Assembly (NCBI GenBank): GCA_023415815.1 | Contig: JAEZJL010000209.1 | Location: 1 to 11,649, forward strand | Length of the DNA stretch: 11,649 nucleotides | DNA from: Bacillota bacterium | Lineage (GTDB): Bacteria; Bacillota; Clostridia; Acetivibrionales; DTU013 | Reading direction: 5' to 3' | Part shown: in pieces, positions 6,724-11,649 of the stretch | Numbering within the stretch: position 1 is the first letter of the stretch | Layout: each line of letters opens with the position of its first letter | Translations under genes and position numbers: made by a program | Notes under the pieces: model-generated | Told to the model about the DNA's origin: nothing | Seen by the model: only the letters and a program-made list of their open reading frames with translations | The model's database searches: none

Positions 6724-7417
6724 ACAAAGAGCTCATGATGATCTACGCTACAGCCGATACAGATCCCTGCATACCTATAAACAATCTTTCGACTGCCCAC
6801 AAGCATTACAAAACCTATACCCGCCTTTGCTCGACTACCAAGAGTACCTGGGAAACCTTATGCAATCTCACGACTGCATAAAACCTCCAGTATTCCAGCC
6901 CTTTGCACGGGAATTTTCAGCGGAAGGTCAGCCTTTATACGCAAACCGCGGTAAGGCTGCCGTATTGAAACAGGCTTGGCTCAAGTATTTCTACCTGTCC
7001 GGGGACTGTAAGCAATCCAGCTGAAGGCCGATGCAAAACGGCTTTGTACCTGCGGAACCCTTGATAATCTTAGCTCGAACCTTACCCATCCCTTTCGACC
7101 ACACTGCAACAGTTGGGCTGCAGTACAGCCTTGGAGGACGAAGGTACGGGGCATTCCATGAGCATCTTAAAAAGCCTGCTGCATGTGAGATGCGGACGTA
7201 CTTTATGATAAGGCTCTTCTCTCCGACCGGCAACGAGCCCTCTGCATTTAAATGCAAGACCCGGTACCAATCTTTGACCGAATGTTGCAAAGCCCATTAA
7301 GACCCTGCAGCATTCTTGGCTCGACCATCACGAACCCTTGTGATAATATTGTGCCCGCGCAGTCCCATATTAACCGATGTATATTGTGGATTTGATACTA
7401 TATTTTTCTTTGCCGCA
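6722..7417 (+). pseudogene. Stop-poor frame, possible decayed coding region (doubtful)
   Basis: One plus-strand frame is open for 100 codons (6722-7021), then 91 (7025-7297), then 39 (7301-7417). Only TGA 7022-7024 and TAA 7298-7300 interrupt it before TGA 7418-7420. The other two plus frames carry about 8 and 10 stops over the first ~620 bp. The translation (for example LQNLYPPLLDYQEYLGNLM) resembles no family I know. No ATG with a ribosome binding site opens the frame, and the base skew points to the opposite strand. It could be decayed coding sequence, or simply the antisense of a repeat or RNA that is poor in these trinucleotides. Confidence 0.2.
6755..7347 (-). repeat. Degenerate, irregular tandem repeat of about 36-47 nt
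   Basis: An 11-mer with plus-strand consensus CTTNGCTCGAC recurs with few changes at 6825-6835, 6901-6911, 6975-6985, 7069-7079 and 7315-7325. Further CGAC-like anchors occur at 6755, 6790, 6871, 7096 and 7224. Neighbouring anchors are often 36-47 nt apart, with larger or smaller steps elsewhere. Between anchors, AAACCTATA-like and TGCAA-like blocks recur. AACCCTTGATAAT (7056-7068) recurs as AACCCTTGTGATAAT (7333-7347). On the minus strand the units read approximately GTCGAgcaAAG...GGT. The C-over-G skew suggests the minus strand is the sense strand of whatever this was or is. The repeat was found by eye and is diverged, so some anchors may be chance. Confidence 0.35.
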
Positions 7418-7500
7418 TGAAACCCATGCATTCATATCTTGCATTATTCAAGTCCAAACAATCCTGCGGAAAAATAATTTGAATTTTCAGCGATGCCGAG

Positions 7501-7538
7501 TTGCAAAACGAAGCGAAGTGTATTAAAATAACTATAAT
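7501..7538 (+). promoter_or_regulatory. Possible promoter of the aminotransferase gene
   Basis: TTGCAA (7501-7506) and TAAAAT (7524-7529) are 17 bp apart, giving a transcript start near 7536. A better -10 hexamer, TATAAT, lies at 7533-7538 but has no -35 match at normal spacing. Either choice gives a very short leader before the GGAGGAG site at 7550-7556. Confidence 0.4.
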
Positions 7539-7562
7539 TATATAAACTTGGAGGAGACAACG

Positions 7563-8849
7563 ATGTCCGACATAAACCGTATGAGCAGGGATGAGCTTCA
7601 AAGAGAGCTGCTTTCGTTGAATGAGAGGTACGAGGAGTTTATCGGCCGCAAGCTGAAGCTTAATATCGAAAGGGGGAGACCGGGCGCCGATCAGCTCGAG
7701 CTTTCGATGAAAATGCTTGAATACCCGGCGGGCGTCGGCAGCTGCAAGGCTGAGGACGGTACGGACTGCAGGAATTACGGCCTTGTCGACGGTATTCCGG
7801 AAGCCAAGACCCTGTTTTCACAGATGCTCGGAGTGAGCGCGAAGGAGATCATCATCGGCGGAAATTCAAGCCTCAGCATGATGTATGATTCTCTGGCCAG
7901 GGCCATGATGTTCGGCATCGTCGACGGAAACGGACCCTGGAGCAAGCTTCCCAAGGTAAAGTTCCTTTGCCCGTGTCCGGGCTACGACAGGCATTTTGCC
8001 ATAACAGAGCTTTTTGGCTTTGAAATGATTCCTATAGATATGAAGGAAGACGGCCCCGATATGGACGCGGTCGAGAGGCTGGCGGCCGAGGACGACGCAG
8101 TGAAGGGCATCTGGTGCACTCCGAAGTACAGCAACCCCGATGGGATAACCTATTCCGACGAGGTGGTGGAACGCTTTGCCGTTATGAAGACCAAGGCCCC
8201 CGATTTCAGGATTTTCTGGGACAATGCTTATGCGGTGCACCACCTTACCGATACGCCGGACAGACTGAAGAACATAATGGATGCCTGCAAGGCTGCGGGG
8301 AACCCTAACCGCGTGCTGATATTCGGCTCCACCTCGAAGATAACCTTTTCGGGAGCGGGCGTAGCCATGATGGGCGCAAGCGAGGCCAACATCGCCCAGG
8401 CCAAAAAGCAGCTGACCATACGGACCATCGGGCCGGATAAGCTGAACCAGCTCAGGCATGTCCGTTTTCTAAAGGATATGCAGGGGATAGATGAGCATAT
8501 GAAGAAGCAGGCGGAATTGCTGCGGCCGAAATTCGACATGGTGCTCGGCAAGCTTGAGGAGGAGCTGGGCGGTAAAGGAATCGCCTGGTGGAACAAGCCC
8601 AGGGGCGGCTATTTCATAAGCCTGAACCTGCTGCCGGGATGCGCCGCGGCCACCTATAAGCTGATAATCGGGGCGGGAGTCGCTATGACACCTGCGGGAG
8701 CCACCTTCCCCTACGGCAAGGACCCGCAGGACAGAAATTTAAGAATTGCGCCGACACTGCCGCCGCTGGAGGAGCTGAAGACCGCCACGGAACTGCTTTG
8801 CACCTGCGTACGGATAGTGAGTATTAAAAAGGTGCTGGGCATGATATGA
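7563..8849 (+). CDS. PLP-dependent aminotransferase, MocR-like / aspartate aminotransferase subgroup
   Basis: A 428-residue fold-type I PLP enzyme. Visible active-site features are an aromatic-rich YGLVDGIPEAK segment near residues 72-82, GGNSSL (99-104) for the PLP phosphate region, YSNPDG at 189-194, FWDNAYA with D220 and Y223 contacting the PLP ring, GSTSKITFSGAG with Schiff-base lysine K259, and RIAP with substrate-carboxylate R394. The family resembles the large 'Aminotran_MocR' group, whose characterised Corynebacterium member acts as an aspartate aminotransferase. Despite the name there is no DNA-binding GntR domain here. ATG 7563 has GGAGGAG at 7550-7556 with 6 nt spacing; the TTG at 7548 overlaps that site and is rejected. 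It is a single gene flanked by its own upstream region and a new promoter downstream. Amino-donor specificity is inferred, most likely aspartate/2-oxoglutarate. Confidence 0.88.
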   Translation: MSDINRMSRDELQRELLSLNERYEEFIGRKLKLNIERGRPGADQLELSMKMLEYPAGVGSCKAEDGTDCRNYGLVDGIPEAKTLFSQMLGVSAKEIIIGGNSSLSMMYDSLARAMMFGIVDGNGPWSKLPKVKFLCPCPGYDRHFAITELFGFEMIPIDMKEDGPDMDAVERLAAEDDAVKGIWCTPKYSNPDGITYSDEVVERFAVMKTKAPDFRIFWDNAYAVHHLTDTPDRLKNIMDACKAAGNPNRVLIFGSTSKITFSGAGVAMMGASEANIAQAKKQLTIRTIGPDKLNQLRHVRFLKDMQGIDEHMKKQAELLRPKFDMVLGKLEEELGGKGIAWWNKPRGGYFISLNLLPGCAAATYKLIIGAGVAMTPAGATFPYGKDPQDRNLRIAPTLPPLEELKTATELLCTCVRIVSIKKVLGMI

Positions 8850-8874
8850 AGCGCAGAGTCCGATTTATTTGCGC

Positions 8875-8903
8875 TTGATTTGCATAAGGCATAGTATTAT
8901 AAT
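8875..8903 (+). promoter_or_regulatory. Sigma-A promoter for a short transcript between aminotransferase and purB
   Basis: TTGATT at 8875-8880 and a perfect TATAAT at 8898-8903 are separated by 17 bp. Predicted start is around 8909-8911. The terminator ending at 8997 would limit the product to roughly 90 nt. A weak hairpin AAGCGCA (8849-8855) / TGCGCTT (8870-8876) overlaps the -35 and might be a poor end signal for the aminotransferase transcript. Confidence 0.65.
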
Positions 8904-8923
8904 TGGTAGGGGTTTTCTTACAT

Positions 8924-8977
8924 ATGGAAGAAACCTTTAATCAATCTCATATTCATAAGTATCTGGCGAGGATTTAA
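8924..8977 (+). CDS. Possible 17-codon leader peptide inside the small transcript
   Basis: ATG 8924 opens a 17-residue frame, MEETFNQSHIHKYLARI, whose stop TAA (8975-8977) falls within the loop of the terminator hairpin. TAGGGG (8907-8912) is a possible ribosome binding site, 11 nt upstream. The start codon lies in the loop of the 5' hairpin and the putative ribosome site in its stem. The placement resembles an attenuator peptide, but no run of regulatory codons is present (only two His). Translation is speculative. Confidence 0.2.
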   Translation: MEETFNQSHIHKYLARI

Positions 8978-8997
8978 ACGTCCTCGCAATTTTTTTT
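8966..8997 (+). terminator. Strong intrinsic terminator upstream of purB
   Basis: A 7-bp GC-rich stem GCGAGGA (8966-8972) / TCCTCGC (8981-8987) with an 8-nt loop is followed by AA and eight consecutive T residues (8990-8997). It can end both the aminotransferase mRNA, whose stop is 117 nt upstream, and the short transcript from the 8875-8903 promoter. Confidence 0.88.
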
Positions 8998-9038
8998 GGC
9001 GGCAGGGCCGGGCTGCGAATTCGCAAGAGGTTCAAAGG

Positions 9039-9073
9039 ACAAGACACAAGATGCTCCCCGGATTTCGTCTTGT
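9039..9073 (+). promoter_or_regulatory. Inverted repeat overlapping the purB -35 element
   Basis: ACAAGAC (9039-9045) is the exact inverse of GTCTTGT (9067-9073), 21 nt apart, extendable by two G-T pairs in RNA. The right arm overlaps the purB -35. It could be a regulator site with separated half-sites, or a hairpin in any transcript reading through from upstream. No known regulator motif is recognised. A 12-bp perfect palindrome TGCGAATTCGCA lies nearby at 9014-9025. Confidence 0.3.
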
Positions 9074-9098
9074 TTAATACCCTGGAATAATTTATAAT
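9070..9098 (+). promoter_or_regulatory. Sigma-A promoter of purB
   Basis: TTGTTT (9070-9075) and TATAAT (9093-9098) are 17 bp apart. The predicted start is near 9105, about 55 nt before the TTG start codon. Confidence 0.75.
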
Positions 9099-9101
9099 TA
9101 G

Positions 9102-9128
9102 TCTGGATATTAAAAGCCGTTATCCGGA
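9102..9128 (+). promoter_or_regulatory. Hairpin at the 5' end of the purB mRNA
   Basis: TCTGGATA (9102-9109) can pair with TATCCGGA (9121-9128), eight pairs including one G-T, around an 11-nt loop. It falls at the predicted transcript start and ends 18 nt before the ribosome binding site. It may stabilise the message. If the true start is a few bases downstream, the stem would be shortened. Confidence 0.4.
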
Positions 9129-9159
9129 TGAAATACAAAAATTTTCGGAGGTAATCGAA

Positions 9160-10587
9160 TTGAAAAATATATACGAAAGTCCGTTAAATTCGCGATATGC
9201 CAGCGACGAGATGCAGCGGCTGTTTTCGCCCGACATGAAGTTCAGGACGTGGAGAAGGCTGTGGATAGCGCTTGCGGAGGCTGAAAAGGAGCTTGGGCTC
9301 AACATAACGGAGGAGCAGCTTGACGAGCTGAGAAAATTCAAGGACGACATAAACTACGAGGTCGCGGAAAGAAAAGAGAGGGAAGTACGTCATGACGTCA
9401 TGGCGCATGTACATGCCTACGGAGAGCAGTGCCCTAAAGCAAAGGGCATCATACATCTCGGGGCCACCTCCTGCTACGTCGGCGATAACACCGATATCAT
9501 CATCATGACGGAAGCGCTCAAGCTGCTGAAGAGCAAGCTTGCGGCAGTCATATCTAAGCTTTCCCAGTTCGCGCTGAATTACAAGGACCTGCCGACCCTC
9601 GGGTTCACACATTATCAGCCGGCGCAGCTGGTTACCGTGGGGAAGAGGGCTTGCTTGTGGATACAGGACCTTTTGATCGACCTTCAGGACCTCGAATACG
9701 TACTGTCTGGCATGAAGCTGCTTGGAAGCAAGGGGACTACCGGGACGCAGGCCAGCTTCATGAATCTTTTCGAAAACGATAATACCAAGGTGAGAAGGCT
9801 GGACGTCTTGATAGCCGAAAAAGTGGGCTTCGAGGACGTTTATCCTGTGTCCGGTCAGACCTATACCAGGAAGCAGGACAGCAGGGTTCTGAACGTGCTT
9901 GGGGGAATTGCCCAGAGCGCCTCAAAATTCAGCAATGATATGCGGCTGCTGCAGAGCATGAAGGAGATCGAAGAGCCCTTCGAGGAGAAGCAGATCGGCT
10001 CGTCGGCAATGGCATACAAGCGCAATCCCATGAGGGCCGAAAGAATTTCGTCGCTTGCAAGGTACGTGCTTGCTGACACCCTGAATCCGGCTATTACCGC
10101 GTCGATGCAGTGGTTCGAGCGGACGCTCGACGATTCGGCAAACAAGCGTATCAGCATTCCGGAGGCATTCCTGGCCGTTGACGCCATATTGAACATTTAT
10201 CTCAACATCTCCGACGGGATGGTGGTCTATCCCAAGGTTATCGAGAAGCATGTGATGGAGGAGCTGCCGTTCATGGCGACGGAGAACATCATGATGGAGG
10301 CGGTGAAAAGGGGAGGGGACCGGCAGGAGCTGCACGAAAGAATCCGGCTTCACTCCATGGAGGCCGCAAAGCAGGTCAAGCTACACGGGAACAAAAACGA
10401 TCTTGTCGAAAGGCTCGCGGGCGACGGGATTATAGGCATGACCTCAGATGAAATACTCTCCGTCATGAAGCCTTCGGGCTACATCGGCAGAGCCCCGGAG
10501 CAGGTGGAGGAATTTATCACCGAGGTGATCGGACCGGCAATTAAAGAGATAGACCGGAACGGCATAAAGGTTGAGCTCAAGGTCTGA
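9160..10587 (+). CDS. purB: Adenylosuccinate lyase
   Basis: Cytoplasmic enzyme of purine synthesis acting twice, on SAICAR (giving AICAR plus fumarate) and on adenylosuccinate (giving AMP plus fumarate). The 475-residue protein belongs to the fumarase/aspartase superfamily. Key blocks are MKNIYESPLNSRYAS at the N-terminus, RHDVMAHVHAYG (from R77), GATSCYVGDNTD (101-112), FTHYQPAQ with catalytic H151, and the flexible signature loop GSSAMAYKRNP (280-290) with the catalytic serine. The usual SSxMPYKRNP reads AMAYKRNP here, with Ala for Pro. It is a long form; the Bacillus enzyme is shorter. The start is TTG 9160, supported by GGAGGT at 9147-9152 with 7 nt spacing and by the family N-terminus. 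It is a single gene with its own promoter, away from any other pur gene in the window. Confidence 0.97.
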   Translation: MKNIYESPLNSRYASDEMQRLFSPDMKFRTWRRLWIALAEAEKELGLNITEEQLDELRKFKDDINYEVAERKEREVRHDVMAHVHAYGEQCPKAKGIIHLGATSCYVGDNTDIIIMTEALKLLKSKLAAVISKLSQFALNYKDLPTLGFTHYQPAQLVTVGKRACLWIQDLLIDLQDLEYVLSGMKLLGSKGTTGTQASFMNLFENDNTKVRRLDVLIAEKVGFEDVYPVSGQTYTRKQDSRVLNVLGGIAQSASKFSNDMRLLQSMKEIEEPFEEKQIGSSAMAYKRNPMRAERISSLARYVLADTLNPAITASMQWFERTLDDSANKRISIPEAFLAVDAILNIYLNISDGMVVYPKVIEKHVMEELPFMATENIMMEAVKRGGDRQELHERIRLHSMEAAKQVKLHGNKNDLVERLAGDGIIGMTSDEILSVMKPSGYIGRAPEQVEEFITEVIGPAIKEIDRNGIKVELKV

Positions 10588-10708
10588 CGTCTGCGATGGA
10601 TTTGGTTAATTGCGTAGCAATAAAGCAATCAATATTCTTATATAAGAAATGCCGATTAAGTACGTTTCAATAGAAAACTTATCGGACCGCACTCAAACCG
10701 GATAGGGA
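10588..10708 (+). other. Spacer after purB with a 14-bp palindrome
   Basis: No gene is seen. TTCTTATATAAGAA at 10635-10648 is a perfect 14-bp palindrome, and TTGCGTAGCAA is a minor hairpin just upstream of it. Without a T-tract neither is a terminator. Confidence 0.4.
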
Positions 10709-10747
10709 AAAATCAGGATCACTCGCTCGGCGGGAGGTCCTGATTTT
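10709..10747. terminator. Bidirectional terminator between convergent purB and ABC permease genes
   Basis: A 10-bp perfect stem AAAATCAGGA (10709-10718) / TCCTGATTTT (10738-10747) encloses a 19-nt GC-rich loop that can form a small inner CGC/GCG hairpin. T residues follow the stem on both strands, so it can end purB from the left, about 120 nt after its stop, and the ABC operon from the right, 23 nt after the permease stop. Confidence 0.75.
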
Positions 10748-10770
10748 CTGATGCCGGATTATATTGAATA

Positions 10771-11583
10771 TTATGCGTTCCGCTTATACGTCCACAGCGT
10801 GAGCGGTACAAACACCGCGAGGATCACAAGCGAACCAGCGAGCGCAAGCCAGAAGTCCAAGCCGATTGTGCCGTTGCCCAGTATCTCGCGTACAGCAGTT
10901 ATTGCTTTGGATACAGGGTTGATATCGTTGGCAAAGATGCGGATCACCTTTGGCATGGTTTCCGTTGGGACAAAAGCGTTTGACAAAAATGTCAGCGGGA
11001 ACATAATAAGCATTGCGTACATTGACGCAGAGGATACGGATTTTGCCGTCATCGCCACGAAAGCAAACAGCCAGCTTAAGCACCAACCGACAAACGTTAT
11101 AAACCCTATACAAGCGATGACGCTCAGAAATCCCGGCCTGTACCCGATAATCGCGCCGACGATGAACACCACTGCTCCCGCGATGGCATAACGCACAAGG
11201 TCGGCAGTCAATACGCCCGCAAGCGGCGAAATTCTCGCGATGGGCATCGATTTGAAACGGTTGGATATGCTCTTGTCCGTGTCCTCCCGGAGTTGGGTTC
11301 CCGCGTTGCCGCAGGACGTGACGCAAGTCTGGATTAAAATTCCCGGAATGATAATCGGCAGATAGTTCGCAATGTCGCCCGATATAGCGCCGCCGAACAG
11401 ATATGTGAACATCAGCGTGAACAATATCGGCATCAGCGTAACGTCCAAAAGGCTTTCAGGGTTATGAACGATTTTGAGGAACGTCCTGTGCGCGAATGTG
11501 AACGTATTTTTTAACGCAGTGCCGAAACCGACGTGGTTTTTTAAATCACGCTCGTGCGCGGGGATAATCGCAGTGTTCGTCAT
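10771..11583 (-). CDS. ABC-2 type transporter permease, DrrB (drug efflux) family
   Basis: A 270-residue integral membrane protein forming the channel half of an ABC exporter. About six hydrophobic segments are visible, near residues 45-64, 74-94, 125-148, 151-178, 186-206 and 244-266. Family blocks are the cytosolic REDTDKSISNRFKSMPIAR loop (99-117) and FLSNAFVPTETMP (199-211), followed by NPVSKAI, both typical of DrrB-like permeases. ATG 11583 follows a GGAGG site on the minus strand with about 9 nt spacing. A longer reading from 11646 would run inside the upstream ATPase gene and is rejected. The ATPase stop lies one base upstream, so the two genes are coupled. The substrate is unknown. 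Codon use differs from the rest of the window: arginine is CGN in about 7 of 10 cases and alanine is mostly GCG. Confidence 0.93.
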   Translation of the reverse strand: MTNTAIIPAHERDLKNHVGFGTALKNTFTFAHRTFLKIVHNPESLLDVTLMPILFTLMFTYLFGGAISGDIANYLPIIIPGILIQTCVTSCGNAGTQLREDTDKSISNRFKSMPIARISPLAGVLTADLVRYAIAGAVVFIVGAIIGYRPGFLSVIACIGFITFVGWCLSWLFAFVAMTAKSVSSASMYAMLIMFPLTFLSNAFVPTETMPKVIRIFANDINPVSKAITAVREILGNGTIGLDFWLALAGSLVILAVFVPLTLWTYKRNA

Positions 11584-11584
11584 A

Positions 11585-11649
11585 TTAAACAGCCTCCTTT
11601 TTATCTCCCGTGAGGGCGAAGAATACTTCGTCAAGCGACGGTTCACGCA
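11585..11649 (-). CDS. ABC transporter ATP-binding protein, C-terminal end only (DrrA-like)
   Basis: On the minus strand, one frame running in from the window edge reads REPSLDEVFFALTGDKKEAV and stops at TAA 11587-11585. The PSLDEVFFALTG segment is the characteristic C-terminus of DrrA-type drug-export ATPases (usually P-T/S-L-D-D/E-V-F-L-x-L-T-G). Walker motifs lie outside the window. Its last codons contain the ribosome binding site of the permease gene, which starts one base after the stop, consistent with a two-gene efflux operon. Confidence 0.85.
   Translation of the reverse strand, partial: REPSLDEVFFALTGDKKEAV

Larger units (their letters stand above)
6724..7562. other. Long gene-free stretch between the dipeptidase and aminotransferase genes
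   Basis: About 840 bp with no recognisable gene. I see no RNA gene family, insertion sequence, CRISPR array or clear terminator for the dipeptidase operon. Roughly 6755-7347 is near 50% GC with C exceeding G on the plus strand (hand count for 6781-7380: about 171 C to 128 G), unlike the purine-rich coding strands around it, and holds degenerate repeats. From about 7380 it becomes AT-rich and looks like ordinary upstream DNA of the aminotransferase gene. A 14-bp perfect palindrome TGCATTTAAATGCA lies at 7243-7256. Several small hairpins are possible (CAGCCTT 6929-6935 / AAGGCTG 6953-6959; GCATCT 7162-7167 / AGATGC 7188-7193; ATCAC 7327-7331 / GTGAT 7340-7344). Confidence 0.6.
8909..8997 (+). 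ncRNA. Candidate ~90-nt small RNA with two hairpins
   Basis: The unit begins just after a good promoter and ends in an eight-T terminator. The 5' part folds as GGTTT (8911-8915) with AAACC (8931-8935), then CTT (8917-8919) with AAG (8928-8930) after a single-base bulge, with an 8-nt loop. Wobble pairs can extend its base to about 8908-8938. The 3' part is the terminator hairpin. I recognise no riboswitch, T-box or 6S-like consensus. It could act in trans as a small RNA, or be a leader whose read-through feeds purB. Confidence 0.45.

Noticed and set aside
7031..7300. Plus-strand 89-codon frame, and the overlapping minus-strand frame 6991-7290, as real genes
   Set aside because: No ribosome site before either start, no recognisable family, unusual residue composition, and both lie in the diverged repeat block.
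7548..7562. TTG 7548 as the aminotransferase start
   Set aside because: The TTG overlaps the GGAGGAG ribosome binding site that serves ATG 7563.
6724..7562. CRISPR array or insertion sequence in the gene-free stretch
   Set aside because: The repeats are too diverged and irregular for CRISPR; no transposase motif, terminal inverted repeats or target duplication are seen.
7866..8459. Open minus-strand frame of 197 codons opposite the aminotransferase
   Set aside because: Shadow of a well-supported PLP enzyme reading frame.
8905..9159. Purine, PRPP, ZTP or T-box type riboswitch upstream of purB
   Set aside because: None of the conserved core sequences I know for these families can be found; only simple hairpins are visible.
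10751..11191. Plus-strand open frame opposite the ABC permease
   Set aside because: The minus-strand permease has family motifs, membrane segments and a ribosome site; the plus frame has none of these.
11584..11646. N-terminal extension of the ABC permease to 11646
   Set aside because: That stretch is the C-terminus of the ATPase in another frame; ATG 11583 has its own ribosome site.

Overview
The window looks like chromosomal DNA of a mid-GC member of the Clostridia/Firmicutes. The evidence is the rplS - rbgA (ylqF) - rnhB - ylqG-like - ylqH-like - yraN order, which matches the Bacillus/Clostridium arrangement, together with strong GGAGG ribosome binding sites, sigma-A-type promoters, TTG starts and heavy use of AGG/AGA for arginine. 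The genus cannot be told from the sequence.

Layout. (1) 1-1363: the 3' part of a uronate isomerase gene, cut by the window edge. (2) 1403-1912: ribosomal protein L19 as a single-gene unit with its own extended -10 promoter, a structured leader and a hairpin terminator. (3) 1924-6723: a tightly packed co-directional run: ribosome-assembly GTPase RbgA, RNase HII, a FliK-like protein, a small FlhB-C-like protein, a YraN-type nuclease-fold protein and an M19 dipeptidase. Gaps are at most 23 nt and several genes overlap. (4) 6724-7562: about 840 bp without a convincing gene. Its base skew is reversed, it carries a degenerate repeat, and one plus frame is unusually stop-poor. (5) 7563-8849: a PLP-dependent aminotransferase of the MocR-like/aspartate aminotransferase subgroup. 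(6) 8850-9159: an intergenic region holding a promoter-hairpin-terminator unit (candidate ~90-nt small RNA) and then the purB promoter. (7) 9160-10587: adenylosuccinate lyase with a TTG start. (8) 10709-11649: a bidirectional terminator, then, convergent on the minus strand, a DrrB-type ABC-2 permease preceded by the last 20 codons of its ATPase.

How they work together: regions 2 and 3 combine translation (L19), 50S assembly (RbgA) and RNA/DNA-hybrid processing (RnhB), with export-apparatus-like proteins of unclear role. The aminotransferase and purB each have their own signals. The ABC cassette has visibly different codon use and is probably acquired.

Most of the window is ordinary housekeeping DNA. 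The best candidates for something undescribed are the small-RNA-like unit at 8909-8997 and the repeat-bearing, gene-free stretch at 6755-7347. Neither can be assigned to a known family from sequence alone.
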